NCBI GenBank assembly: GCA_900315105.1
Contig: OMXX01000079.1
Location: 1-17,978 of the forward strand
DNA: 17,978 nt
Direction of reading: 5' to 3'
Origin: an uncultured Prevotellaceae bacterium
Lineage (GTDB): Bacteria; Bacteroidota; Bacteroidia; Bacteroidales; Bacteroidaceae
Shown here: positions 1-8,176 of the stretch, in pieces
How positions within the stretch are numbered: the first letter of the stretch is position 1
How the letters are laid out: the number at the start of each line of letters is the position of its first letter
Program-made: the position numbers and the translations under genes
The notes under the pieces: generated by a model
Told to the model about the DNA's origin: nothing
Database searches by the model: none
Seen by the model: only the letters and a program-made list of their open reading frames with translations

Positions 1-470
1 GTCTGCATCATCCGGTAGATGCCTTCATTGTCGAGAGGCAGCACACGGCTGTCCACTATATTGTCGGGACTACCGACGAATTCCGTGATCATTCCCCCGA
101 CCATGCCGACTTCAGGATGCTCGTCGAACACCCGCATCTGTTTCTCAAAGCGGTCTGGCAGACTGATGTCGTCGCTGTCCATACGGGCGATATAGTCATA
201 GCTGCAGTTGTCACAGGCAATGCGCAGAGCCTCGCCCAATCCGCGGTTTACAGGCTGAGGCAACCATTTTAGTGCTATTCCCTCAACAGCTGCCGCCTCT
301 TTCGCCCTTTGGATACATTTTTCCAAGGCCTCCGGAACAGGACCGTCACCAACAACCACAATTTCCTTTGGCTTGAGCGTCTGCCCAATAATCGAATCCA
401 ACGCAATCTCCAAATACTGTGGGTTATCGTTCTTGTAGATGGACATGGCTGTCGAAATATTTTTGCTCAT
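1..470 (-). CDS. Glycosyltransferase family 2, partial (3' end outside window)
   Basis: Reading the minus strand from the ATG at 468-470 gives an open frame of 156 codons that runs off the left edge, so only the N-terminal half is visible. It starts MSKNISTAMSIYKNDNP and has the GT-A nucleotide-sugar fold: a strand-rich start, VVVGDGP near residues 38-44, and the metal-binding acidic motif RMDSDD at residues 96-101 followed by SLPDRF. This pattern matches the AmsE-like GT2 branch common in capsule loci, which transfers one sugar from a nucleotide donor onto a lipid-linked acceptor in the cytoplasm. The donor and linkage cannot be read from sequence. It is separated from the upstream epimerase by 231 bp with no gene, the largest gap left of the leader. 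I cannot tell whether it belongs to the same transcript. Confidence 0.9.
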   Translation of the reverse strand, partial: MSKNISTAMSIYKNDNPQYLEIALDSIIGQTLKPKEIVVVGDGPVPEALEKCIQRAKEAAAVEGIALKWLPQPVNRGLGEALRIACDNCSYDYIARMDSDDISLPDRFEKQMRVFDEHPEVGMVGGMITEFVGSPDNIVDSRVLPLDNEGIYRMMQ

Positions 471-701
471 GCTTGTTCGTCTAATCACAAAGAAAATATC
501 AATACTATAAACTTTTAAAGCTAATCACCAAGTCTACTGTAGAATCGGTTAGCAATTGAGCCTGAAGTTTTCTTTTACTCCCAAAGGTTGTCTATGATTA
601 TTTTTTTCAATTCCAAAGAAAATGATGCCATCCTACATCACTAAAGTTAAATAATAGTAATATCTATTGCTTCTGATTCAATTCTCAATTGGCAGAGTCC
701 G

Positions 702-1838
702 TTACATCTTTGATCTGAGCGGGTTTTGAGGCGACTGATACCAGTCAATGAACCGGCTGATGCCCTCGTGGAGTTCCACCTTTGGCTTATAACCAATCTG
801 GCATTCCAGTTTCGTTGTGTCGGCGCAGGTCATATACACATCTCCCGGCTGCATGGGAAGCATCTCCATCTTAGCCTTTTTGCCCAGTGCATTCTCGATC
901 TCTGCAATGAAATCCATTAGTTTCACGGGGTGCGAGCAACCGATATTGAACACTTTGAACGGAACTCCATTCGGGCATTCGGCAGCCACAGGAGGCTTGT
1001 CGAGCGTCATCACCGAACCGTTGGCAATATCGTCGATATAGGTGAAGTCGCGTATCATGTCCCCATTGTTGAACACCTTGATAGGCTTGTCGAGCGTCAT
1101 CACCGAACCGTTGGCAATATCGTCGATATAGGTGAAGTCGCGTATCATGTCCCCATTGTTGAACACCTTGATAGGGCGCTCATGGGTGATGGCGTCGGCA
1201 AAGAGCATCGGCGACATGTCGGGACGCCCCCAAGGACCGTATACCGTGAAATATCTGAGACCGGTAGCCGGTATGTTGTAAAGCTTGCTGTAGGCGTGTG
1301 CCATCAGTTCGTCACTCTTCTTTGTGGCCGCATAGAAGCTCACCGGACAGTCCACCTTGTCGTCTTCAGAGAAAGGAGCCTTTGCGTTCAGTCCGTAGAC
1401 CGAGCTTGATGAGGCAAACAGCAAGTGCTCTACGGGATAGTGCCTGCAACACTCCAGGAGGTTCAGAAACCCAACGATGTTGCTTTGCAGGTAGGCATAG
1501 GGGTTCTCGATCGAATAGCGCACTCCGGCCTGAGCGGCCAAGTTTACGACTTTATCGAAGCGCTCTCCAGCGAAAAGGCTGACCATGGCATCCCTGTCGT
1601 CGAGCGACATCGGGATGAACCTCACTTTGTCGAATTTGTGGCTATGGTATTCGCCGTATGGTGCAAAGTCGTTGTTTTCTGTTTCTATTCCAAGCAGACG
1701 GAGATGCCCCCACTTCAATCTGCGGTCGTAATAGTCATTGAGGTTGTCGATTCCCACCACTTCGTCCCCGCGTCGTGCGAGGAGACAAGCTATTTTAGAC
1801 CCAATAAAACCGGCTGCGCCGGTGACCAATATCTTCAT
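702..1838 (-). CDS. NAD-dependent epimerase, UDP-glucuronate 4-epimerase-like, with internal 30-residue duplication
   Basis: This is an extended short-chain dehydrogenase/reductase of 378 residues. It has the NAD-binding GAAGFIG motif at 7-13, the SSSS stretch at 143-146, and the catalytic Y169-xxx-K173 (SFYAATKK). The segment LNDYYDRRLKWGHLRLLG and the late PGDVYMTCAD motif are those of UDP-glucuronate 4-epimerases, which interconvert UDP-glucuronate and UDP-galacturonate. The expected role is therefore to supply a uronic acid for the repeat unit. The family is usually close to 350 residues. This copy is longer because residues 222-251 and 252-281 are an exact 30-residue repeat carrying the RDFTYIDDI motif. 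Removing one copy gives 348 residues, the normal size. The repeat lies in the C-terminal substrate-binding part, so activity of this allele is uncertain. The start ATG is 11 nt after the acyltransferase stop. Confidence 0.9.
   Translation of the reverse strand: MKILVTGAAGFIGSKIACLLARRGDEVVGIDNLNDYYDRRLKWGHLRLLGIETENNDFAPYGEYHSHKFDKVRFIPMSLDDRDAMVSLFAGERFDKVVNLAAQAGVRYSIENPYAYLQSNIVGFLNLLECCRHYPVEHLLFASSSSVYGLNAKAPFSEDDKVDCPVSFYAATKKSDELMAHAYSKLYNIPATGLRYFTVYGPWGRPDMSPMLFADAITHERPIKVFNNGDMIRDFTYIDDIANGSVMTLDKPIKVFNNGDMIRDFTYIDDIANGSVMTLDKPPVAAECPNGVPFKVFNIGCSHPVKLMDFIAEIENALGKKAKMEMLPMQPGDVYMTCADTTKLECQIGYKPKVELHEGISRFIDWYQSPQNPLRSKM
993..1175 (-). repeat. Exact 90-bp in-frame tandem duplication within the epimerase gene
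   Basis: Bases 993-1085 are identical to 1083-1175, giving a period of 90 bp with no mismatches over 93 bases. The ends are defined by G/C at 1086 versus 1176 and by the different dinucleotides before 993 and 1083. Because 90 is a multiple of three, the frame is preserved and 30 residues are added. At the junction only 3 bp (CCT on the coding strand, in ERPIKV and DKPPVA) are shared between the original flanks. That fits a slippage or microhomology event. Complete identity suggests it is recent, but an assembly or amplification artefact is possible. Confidence 0.97.
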
Positions 1839-1849
1839 AATATCAAATT

Positions 1850-2824
1850 TTATCTACCAAACATAAATCCAAAATGTAACCCATGCAGCACATCTGATAT
1901 CCAAACGCAGACTTGAGCAATTCCTATAGCAAGAATAGGGCTGATGATATATTCAAAACCAACAAGATGATTCTGAATCATAAGGACGCCTAAAATCTCC
2001 AAGTTTAGAATAAGCAACAAGTAGTAATGTAAAACATAGATTTGTAAAGTGTTCGTACCTATAGTACCTCCAATCTGCTTTAGCCATTTTTTTCCTATAA
2101 AGTCTTTACCCTTTAGTTTCATTTCACCCTGATAGAAAGCCAGCATCAGTACAATGCATATAGGGAAAGCCAAAACTAAGCGTAAAAGAATGGAGGGCCA
2201 ATATAGATCAAACAAATGTAATGCCTCCCCCAGACTGGAACCTATTATGATTGTAGCTCCTGCTAAGAAATATACTGCCTTTTTATGTCTGCAAAGGTAG
2301 CTAAAGAATCCATGATGTAAAAAGTAACCTAAGCAGAAAAATGGCCATAGAGGCCATAGGTGGTCTGTTCCTATAAACATACCCATAACGGTTCTGTGAA
2401 ATAGAAAATGCAGGAGAAGGAATATCCCCTGTACAAGGACCATTCCAACGACCAAGTTTGTTTTTGCAAACTTAATTAAACCTATCGATATATAATAAAT
2501 CGTCAGAGACCACAAAAACCAATAGCCCACTTTCGTCTCATTGCCTAAGAATTCCCAAGGTAAGTAACCCTTCAAATAGGCATAAGGAACTCCGAAAATA
2601 AAAAATGGAATTAATATTTTCAGATGTTTATAGATATTCAACTTTCCAAGATCAATGAAATAACCACTAATCATCATAAACAAGTTTACATGGAAAATGT
2701 TCACAATGTGTGCAAGTGAAGAATAAGAGGCATCTTTATAACAAAAAAGAGAAAGATGTCCGATAACCACACATAGCATGGCAAAGCCACGCAATGCATC
2801 AAGATAAAAAAGTCTGTTGCACAT
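1850..2824 (-). CDS. Membrane O-acyltransferase (acyltransferase 3 family)
   Basis: This is a 324-residue, strongly hydrophobic protein with about ten predicted membrane segments. Its N-terminus, FYLDALRGFAMLCVVIGH (residues 6-23), is the hallmark of acyltransferase 3 proteins, with the family's Asp9, Arg12 and His23. These inner-membrane enzymes move acetyl or other short acyl groups onto hydroxyls of cell-surface sugars. Here it probably O-acylates the repeat unit or the nascent polymer. Length is slightly short but within the family range. There is a 141-bp gap upstream to the ATP-grasp gene, with no obvious gene in it, and only 11 bp to the epimerase downstream. The acyl donor and target sugar cannot be deduced. 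Fucose 4-O-acetylase-like proteins are another name for the same fold. Confidence 0.85.
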   Translation of the reverse strand: MCNRLFYLDALRGFAMLCVVIGHLSLFCYKDASYSSLAHIVNIFHVNLFMMISGYFIDLGKLNIYKHLKILIPFFIFGVPYAYLKGYLPWEFLGNETKVGYWFLWSLTIYYISIGLIKFAKTNLVVGMVLVQGIFLLLHFLFHRTVMGMFIGTDHLWPLWPFFCLGYFLHHGFFSYLCRHKKAVYFLAGATIIIGSSLGEALHLFDLYWPSILLRLVLAFPICIVLMLAFYQGEMKLKGKDFIGKKWLKQIGGTIGTNTLQIYVLHYYLLLILNLEILGVLMIQNHLVGFEYIISPILAIGIAQVCVWISDVLHGLHFGFMFGR

Positions 2825-2965
2825 AATTTAGTATCTAATTCTGCATTATTAGTAAACCGTATTGATTTAAATTTAATGCGAAGTTCTATATCGTGAAAAG
2901 GGTTATCATTGTCTGTGCCTTTGCAGCCTTGTCAGAGTGGAAATACTTGCTTCTAATCTTTGCGA

Positions 2966-3916
2966 TTAATATTTTTTAGGATACGAATGATCCAATGGTA
3001 TCCAACTTCCTAACTTCAAGTCGCTTTCTTTAGGGGAGAAATGATTGCAGCCAGAACCATGGAAGAAAGTTATCTCTCCAAAATATACTTTTCCATCAAA
3101 GCTATACAGATCTACTCGACAATGAGGGAAAGGCTTTGATAACTTTCTGCAACATTCAATCATGAAATCCCAAGTAACGGGCTTCTCTATCTCGTCAATG
3201 TGGTAGAAGTCCCTTGTTTCCCTCATATCTTTCATAGGAAGAAAGTTCATATCATAGATGTTTCTATAATATTCTTTTGCATGACTTCCATCTGCATTTG
3301 CAACCCCAATATCCAAGAGAAGAAGTCTCGGTTCACCTTCAAAACATAAGAACTTATAATCATACAAATGCTTGTTGGATGGTCTGAGCACCTTTTCCGC
3401 CAAAATACAGGGTTTTACATTTTTGTAACAATATTCCCTTCCGTGATAGTAGTAATTTTCGCTAAGCCAGTAATTAAACAAAAGGCGTAGGGCTTCCTTG
3501 TCCTTCATAAAACTACTTTTGTGGCATAAGCGATTACCTCCTGACACATGGTTTACTTTAAGATAGAAATCCTCGTCCGGAATTGAATTTATGTCAATAT
3601 CTTCGAAGGTGGACCAATGTCCAAAGACAGGATTGAGAATGTTTTTCAAACCGCAATCTTCAACATATCGTCTGACTCTCCATTTGTCGCAGCACTGGGT
3701 CATTAGAGGGTTGAAATAGTGGAACTTCAACCACCATATTTTCTCATCAAAAGTCTTCGGATGTTTTAAGTTCAAAAACTGATGACGGAAAGTGAAATAT
3801 GTATATTGGGCATAAAGATTGTCGGGTACAACCATAGCTGTCTTAAAAACGAGATTTTTGAGATCCCCTATTATTTGTTTTGTATTCATTGTCTTATTGT
3901 TTTTGGATTTAGTCAT
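2966..3916 (-). CDS. TupA-like ATP-grasp family protein (first of two)
   Basis: The protein carries the TupA-like ATP-grasp pattern. Numbering here is from the alternative GTG start at 3922 (318 residues); subtract 2 for the ATG used. The motifs are FDEKIWWLKF (58-67), KVNHVSGG (122-129), the nucleotide-binding ILAEKV (173-178), DYKFLCFEG (188-196), and the acidic metal site in VDLYSFDGKVYFGE (270-283). ATP-grasp enzymes join a carboxylate to an amine or other nucleophile through an acyl-phosphate. TupA is named for teichuronopeptide synthesis in alkaliphilic Bacillus, so peptide or amino-acid addition to a uronic acid is plausible, though unproven. Many genomes label members as glycosyltransferases. 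Start choice: GTG at 3920-3922, ATG at 3914-3916 and ATG at 3887-3889 are all in frame. I chose the ATG at 3916 because GTG starts are uncommon. The second ATP-grasp gene lies directly upstream. Confidence 0.85.
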   Translation of the reverse strand: MTKSKNNKTMNTKQIIGDLKNLVFKTAMVVPDNLYAQYTYFTFRHQFLNLKHPKTFDEKIWWLKFHYFNPLMTQCCDKWRVRRYVEDCGLKNILNPVFGHWSTFEDIDINSIPDEDFYLKVNHVSGGNRLCHKSSFMKDKEALRLLFNYWLSENYYYHGREYCYKNVKPCILAEKVLRPSNKHLYDYKFLCFEGEPRLLLLDIGVANADGSHAKEYYRNIYDMNFLPMKDMRETRDFYHIDEIEKPVTWDFMIECCRKLSKPFPHCRVDLYSFDGKVYFGEITFFHGSGCNHFSPKESDLKLGSWIPLDHSYPKKY

Positions 3917-4001
3917 ATTCACGCACTCTTGTATAAGTTGTGAAATGACTTATCCGGCAATCGAATACAAAAGCCTTGAAGACTATTACAGAGTAGCCTA
4001 T

Positions 4002-4919
4002 TTACTTTTTTTCGGGGGGGGTATTTAGATACCCACCCAATTTCTCATCCCATACGTATGGCTTGAAAGGAACCATACCTGAGTAATGAAAAAATGTGTA
4101 TTCTCCAAAATAAATTTTTCCGCTCATATTATAAAGGTCAATCCTGACGTGTCGATAACCTTTTGACAATTTTTTTGCTATTTCTACCATTTCTGCATAT
4201 CTCTCGGGCTTTCTTATAGGCTTAGAAGATAGTGGATGGCCTTGTTTAAATGGAAGATGATGGAATGATATGTCAAAGAAATCAAATCTTGTATCTGTTG
4301 GCCTGTTAGTTGCAACAAACATAAATTTCGGGACACCATTAAAGCAGAAAAATTTATAATCTGTGAGACCATCTGTAGTGGAGTTTGGGTCTACCATATA
4401 TTTCTCTGCCAGAATTCTTGGTTTGACATCTTTGTATGGATATTCACGTGTAGCCCAAAAGGGATTTCTACGAAGGCATCTGTTGATTTTCTTTCTTGCC
4501 TCTGTAATGTCCATCTTACTTTTGTCTTTGCAGATGACGATTCCTCCAGAGTCGTGGTTGCATTTCAAAACAAACTGATTGGGCAATTTTCCGAAATCGA
4601 TATCTTCGAATTTATCCCATACTCCTAAAGTAGGAATGATATGCTCATCACCAATGATTCTTGCAGCAATTTTTTTTGCTTCGATTTTATCTACCATTTG
4701 CGTGTATTCAGGATGTTTGTCATGCAGTTTCAGCCATTGGAGTTTTTCATTGAATGTGTGTGGATGGTTTAGGTGAAGTCGCTTGTGCATTGATAATAAA
4801 TAAGCAATTCTTACTGCTGTCTCATCATCGTGGATAAATGGAGACAAACGGTTAAAAATGCCTACGATAATTCTGTTTGGATTTACCAGAAGACTTGTAA
4901 TTCTATTTTTTGATACCAT
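4002..4919 (-). CDS. TupA-like ATP-grasp family protein (second of two)
   Basis: This 305-residue protein is in the same family as its downstream neighbour but clearly diverged, so this is not a recent duplication. Motifs are FNEKLQWLKL (56-65), KCNHDSGG (119-126), RILAEKY (168-174), DYKFFCFNG (187-195) and VRIDLYNMSGKIYFGE (258-273), whose Arg, Asp and Glu are the likely Mg-ATP ligands. A cytoplasmic carboxylate-amine ligase acting on a sugar intermediate is the family-based expectation. Its first 17 bases overlap the end of the upstream GT4 gene (4903-4919), so translation is probably coupled. The reading frame ends with a run of eight C and then seven A bases just before the stop. One extra C would replace the last three residues with 31 others, ending 2 nt before the next ATG. 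Confidence 0.87.
   Translation of the reverse strand: MVSKNRITSLLVNPNRIIVGIFNRLSPFIHDDETAVRIAYLLSMHKRLHLNHPHTFNEKLQWLKLHDKHPEYTQMVDKIEAKKIAARIIGDEHIIPTLGVWDKFEDIDFGKLPNQFVLKCNHDSGGIVICKDKSKMDITEARKKINRCLRRNPFWATREYPYKDVKPRILAEKYMVDPNSTTDGLTDYKFFCFNGVPKFMFVATNRPTDTRFDFFDISFHHLPFKQGHPLSSKPIRKPERYAEMVEIAKKLSKGYRHVRIDLYNMSGKIYFGEYTFFHYSGMVPFKPYVWDEKLGGYLNTPPEKK
4014..4021 (-). repeat. C8 homopolymer tract at the 3' end of an ATP-grasp gene
   Basis: Eight G on the plus strand (C8 in the coding sense) sit five codons before the stop, followed by A7 at 4006-4012. In the printed frame the gene ends ...TPPEKK. With nine C the frame reads 31 further codons and stops at TGA 3919-3921, 2 nt before the ATG at 3914-3916. 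With seven C it stops after only a few residues. Whether the tract varies in length is unknown, and it is also a classic site for sequencing error. Confidence 0.9.
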
Positions 4920-5994
4920 TATTATTTTGGATTACTTTAATAATTAATTTCTGCCATTGATCTACAACACTCGATGTGCGAAATAAATGAGACATGGCCT
5001 GTTCTTCTTTTGAGAGTTTGCTCTGGAGAGCTTTGTTTGCCATCAACTCCTCGAGGGCTATAGCAAGCTTTTCAATATTACCAATCTCAACAAGCAAGCC
5101 GTTTTTGCCATCAATTATCAGTTCATCTGTACCTGAAACCTTAGTTGATACAATAGGAGTACCTACACATATTGCTTCAATCATAGCATTGCTCATTCCT
5201 TCAAAATTACTTGATAAACAAAATATTTCTGATTTAGCAACCTCTTCTATGACGTTCGATGAACGGCCTGGCAATAACACTCTGCCCTGAAGGCCTAAAT
5301 CTGCTATTAACTGTTCCAAATTCTTTCGAAGATGTCCTTCGCCAAATATGATCAATTTGTACTGCTCATATTTTACAGCAATCTTTGCAAATGCTTTTAT
5401 TAGCATCTGCTGATTTTTCTGATGGTAGAGTCTGCCAACAGATACTATTCTTTTTATCCTTGGCAACGATTTTCCACCTTCTGTTGGGTTGAACTCCCAA
5501 ACCTTTTCATCCACTGGGTTATAGATAACAACAGTTTTGTCTCGGATATTTTTTCGGTAGAAATCTCGTATCTGTTTGGTCTGTACCACATGTGCAGCAG
5601 CAGTAGGAAGCAAAAACCAACGGAGCATCTTTCGCAGTGGACCTAACGTTCTTGGATCCTTTCTTTCTGAAGATATAACAGGTATATTTGTCCTAAAAAG
5701 TGCTATCAATACAAATTCGTAAACAGCTTCCATAAAGGCGATAACACAATCTGGCTTTAATTCAGCAACATGTCTGCGAAACCATCTAAGTTCGCTTAGC
5801 AGACCACTGCAACATTCTTGGCCTGCATGCAGATATTTTATTCTTTTGTCAAGCGCGTAATAATCTTTAGCTTTATTTGTCAGCGCGATTACCTCAACTT
5901 TATTCCCTCGCTTACAAAATTCATTTGCCAATATGGACAACACCCTTTCCGCGCCTCCTGACCCAAGCGTTGATGTTACAAATAATAATTTCAT
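4903..5994 (-). CDS. Glycosyltransferase family 4
   Basis: This 363-residue protein has the GT-B layout of family 4. An N-terminal acceptor domain opens with MKLLFVTSTLGSGGAERV (glycine-rich GGAERV at 13-18). A C-terminal nucleotide-sugar domain contains SVGRLYHQKN (185-194), IIFGEG near 215-220 and the E-x7-E donor motif at E265 and E273 (FEGMSNAMIEA). It is expected to be a retaining enzyme that adds one hexose or amino sugar to the lipid-linked oligosaccharide on the cytoplasmic face. It starts 2 nt after the EpsG-like gene's stop and overlaps the following ATP-grasp gene by 17 bp, so it belongs to the same operon. Family assignment is firm. The donor sugar is unknown. Confidence 0.93.
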   Translation of the reverse strand: MKLLFVTSTLGSGGAERVLSILANEFCKRGNKVEVIALTNKAKDYYALDKRIKYLHAGQECCSGLLSELRWFRRHVAELKPDCVIAFMEAVYEFVLIALFRTNIPVISSERKDPRTLGPLRKMLRWFLLPTAAAHVVQTKQIRDFYRKNIRDKTVVIYNPVDEKVWEFNPTEGGKSLPRIKRIVSVGRLYHQKNQQMLIKAFAKIAVKYEQYKLIIFGEGHLRKNLEQLIADLGLQGRVLLPGRSSNVIEEVAKSEIFCLSSNFEGMSNAMIEAICVGTPIVSTKVSGTDELIIDGKNGLLVEIGNIEKLAIALEELMANKALQSKLSKEEQAMSHLFRTSSVVDQWQKLIIKVIQNNNGIKK

Positions 5995-5996
5995 GA

Positions 5997-7079
5997 TTAT
6001 GAATTTCTAAATTCAATAATAAGCTCAGCAGCCCGGTTTATATTATTTATCTCATTTGTATACTTATACGCAAAGAAATAAATGATAATAAGCCCTATAC
6101 TCATTAAAAATAAATTTCTTGGCAGTTTTTTCTTGAATGCGAACACCATCATCGGCAACATGAAGATCTCGACCGTTGCAAAAATAGTGGATGTACGCCC
6201 TGACAATGCCGTATAATTACAGAAAAAAATCAAGATTATCGTTGAATAAAAGTATGCGTTTTTATATATAGAATAGTATGAACTTAATTTTTTAATTTTT
6301 CCTTCAAAATAACAATAAAGTAATAGTACTGCCGATTGAAAATAAATCATGGGATTTTTTAATTTTAACGCTTCCTCTATGTATGCGCCCGAAGTATAAG
6401 TAGCGTAATCTAAATCATCGCTGTATTTCTCCACAACATTAGATATAGAAGGGCCTAACGTCTGAGAAAAAACAGCAGCAAGTACTAATCCGCATACAAT
6501 ATGCCAATTTTTAAAATGAATTAAATTGAAGAAGTAGAAAGGCAAACCAATCCATGCCATTTGGTGAAACTGTGAGGCTATGAGTACACAAAGAAAATAT
6601 TTCCAAAAGCTTCTCTCCTTTACGAATTTCAAGCCATAAATCACAATAAGAATAGCAAGTGATGACCTAATTTGAATGAAATCGCGATTTAACAAAAAAC
6701 GGCCCATGTAATCACATAAACCGATAAGGGGAAGTAAACAATAATAGCGAAGAATCTTATATAATAAGAACATTGACAAAGCTCCCATAGCAAGCAAATA
6801 GAATCTGTCATTGTCCCAAATGGTCTTCACCATTGAAGCTAAAAAGTGGTAGCCTTTTTCTTTATACACTGCATCTGAGGAGTAAATAGAAAAATGCCAT
6901 ATATCCGGAGCCTGACGAAATGCAGCAATATAGCCTTGCGTGTCATTCCATAACACGTTTCTAAAGCCTATTAATACTACAATTAATAAAAGAGATATGG
7001 TCAATATAACATTCTGTTTCTGGCTATTGAGGGAAAGCCAGAAACAAAATACTACAAATAAAGTAAAGGCCAGTATCAT
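5997..7079 (-). CDS. EpsG-family (Wzy-like) polysaccharide polymerase
   Basis: This 360-residue integral membrane protein has roughly ten to twelve hydrophobic segments. It shows the EpsG-family landmarks: GFRNVLWNDTQGY (38-50) in the first periplasmic loop, NRDFIQIRSSLA (131-142), SQFHQMAWIGLPFY (169-182) and SGRTSTIFATVEIFMLP (293-309). EpsG/Wzy proteins join flipped repeat units end to end on the periplasmic face. It is the only polymerase candidate in the window and pairs naturally with the Wzx-like flippase at 10360-11811. Its ATG overlaps the stop of the upstream GT4 by 4 bp (ATGA at 7076-7079). These polymerases diverge quickly, so the assignment rests on topology and short motifs. Confidence 0.85.
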   Translation of the reverse strand: MILAFTLFVVFCFWLSLNSQKQNVILTISLLLIVVLIGFRNVLWNDTQGYIAAFRQAPDIWHFSIYSSDAVYKEKGYHFLASMVKTIWDNDRFYLLAMGALSMFLLYKILRYYCLLPLIGLCDYMGRFLLNRDFIQIRSSLAILIVIYGLKFVKERSFWKYFLCVLIASQFHQMAWIGLPFYFFNLIHFKNWHIVCGLVLAAVFSQTLGPSISNVVEKYSDDLDYATYTSGAYIEEALKLKNPMIYFQSAVLLLYCYFEGKIKKLSSYYSIYKNAYFYSTIILIFFCNYTALSGRTSTIFATVEIFMLPMMVFAFKKKLPRNLFLMSIGLIIIYFFAYKYTNEINNINRAAELIIEFRNS

Positions 7080-8176
7080 TCGAATTTAGATTTTTTTGTA
7101 AGTAGAAGATTAGTCAATAACGATTCCCACTTACACAGAATTTTTTCCGAACTGTAATAGTATGATCTTGCAACGGCGTTTTTCTGTACAGAATGTCTAT
7201 ATTCTTCATCACGTATCATTTTACTTAACGCCTCACTCATAGAATTGATGTCTGCTGTTTTATACAGCAGACCCTGATTGCTATTTTGAATAATCTCGCC
7301 CGTTCTTCCCAAGTTTTCACAAGCCACCGGAGCGCATCCCTGACTCATAGCCTCAATCAGCACCATAGGCAGGCCTTCACTCCTACTACTCAAAACAAAT
7401 ATAGAAGCCTCCTTATATAGACTTTTCATATCTCTTTGGTAGCCCATAAAATCTATCTGATTTTCAATTCCGCATTTTTTGGCAATTTCTTCCAAATAAT
7501 CAAAATTTTCTTTGGGTCCGTCACCTGCTATACGTAATTTCCAGTCAGGATAGGAACTGGCAATATTTCCCCATGCTTCTATAAGCAAATCAAAACCTTT
7601 GTAGTACCAATTGGAGATTCTACCAGCAGCCAAAATAATTTTTTGTTTGGGAGGAATTTTGCTAACAGGCTGGAAAGTTAAAGGATTGGGCATTACTGTA
7701 ACATTTTTATAATTATCTCCCAAGTATTCCTTATCCGCCAGATTTAATACTGTAACCGCGCTATAAAAAAAGGGTGTATACTTGTCTAACCACTGAGTAA
7801 GCAAGTTTAAATGCCATTCTTTGCTCTCCAGAGAATGATGTATTGTCATGACAACCGGTATCCTCAATCCAACGGTAGCCAATCTCGAAATGATGGAGCA
7901 AACATGCATGAAACCGATAATAACATCAGGCTTTTCCTTTATCAGATAATGCCTAAGTCTTAAGGGCGCGCCAAACCATTTTATCTTAGATTTCGACTTT
8001 CTGCATAGAGTCATGACACATACACTGCCATCCACAGTATAAGAGACTTTTTGATTCAATGAATCTGCAACTATATACACCTCATGCCCTTTGCCTGCAA
8101 ATCCGTTGGCTAAATTTACTGCCACGCGCTCTGCACCTCCAGCCCCTAAATTGTTGCAAACAATAAATATTTTCAT
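7076..8176 (-). CDS. Glycosyltransferase family 4 (PglH-like)
   Basis: This 366-residue GT-B enzyme opens with MKIFIVCNNLGAGGAERVAV and carries AAGRISNWYYKGFDLLIEA (183-201), RIAGDGP (215-221) and the E-x7-E motif at E267 and E275 (SEGLPMVLIEAMSQG). The overall pattern is close to GT4 enzymes that add GalNAc or related sugars, but the donor cannot be assigned from motifs alone. It is linked by 4-bp ATGA overlaps to the gene before it (8173-8176) and the gene after it (7076-7079). That indicates tight translational coupling along the assembly-line part of the operon. Confidence 0.93.
   Translation of the reverse strand: MKIFIVCNNLGAGGAERVAVNLANGFAGKGHEVYIVADSLNQKVSYTVDGSVCVMTLCRKSKSKIKWFGAPLRLRHYLIKEKPDVIIGFMHVCSIISRLATVGLRIPVVMTIHHSLESKEWHLNLLTQWLDKYTPFFYSAVTVLNLADKEYLGDNYKNVTVMPNPLTFQPVSKIPPKQKIILAAGRISNWYYKGFDLLIEAWGNIASSYPDWKLRIAGDGPKENFDYLEEIAKKCGIENQIDFMGYQRDMKSLYKEASIFVLSSRSEGLPMVLIEAMSQGCAPVACENLGRTGEIIQNSNQGLLYKTADINSMSEALSKMIRDEEYRHSVQKNAVARSYYYSSEKILCKWESLLTNLLLTKKSKFE

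Noticed and set aside
582..605. Possible minus-strand promoter before the partial GT2 gene (AACCTTTG with a TTG further upstream)
   Set aside because: The -7 element has a mismatch in its conserved first base and the spacing to TTG is 18 rather than about 20, so it is within chance expectation for AT-rich DNA.
930..1409. Plus-strand 159-codon open frame with an internal repeat
   Set aside because: It is the shadow of the epimerase gene in another frame. Its repeat is just the 90-bp duplication read backwards, and the minus-strand frame has clear catalytic motifs.
2825..2965. Gap of 141 bp between the acyltransferase and ATP-grasp genes, checked for a small gene or gene remnant
   Set aside because: Only very short frames with no recognisable motif were found, and there is no promoter or terminator signature.
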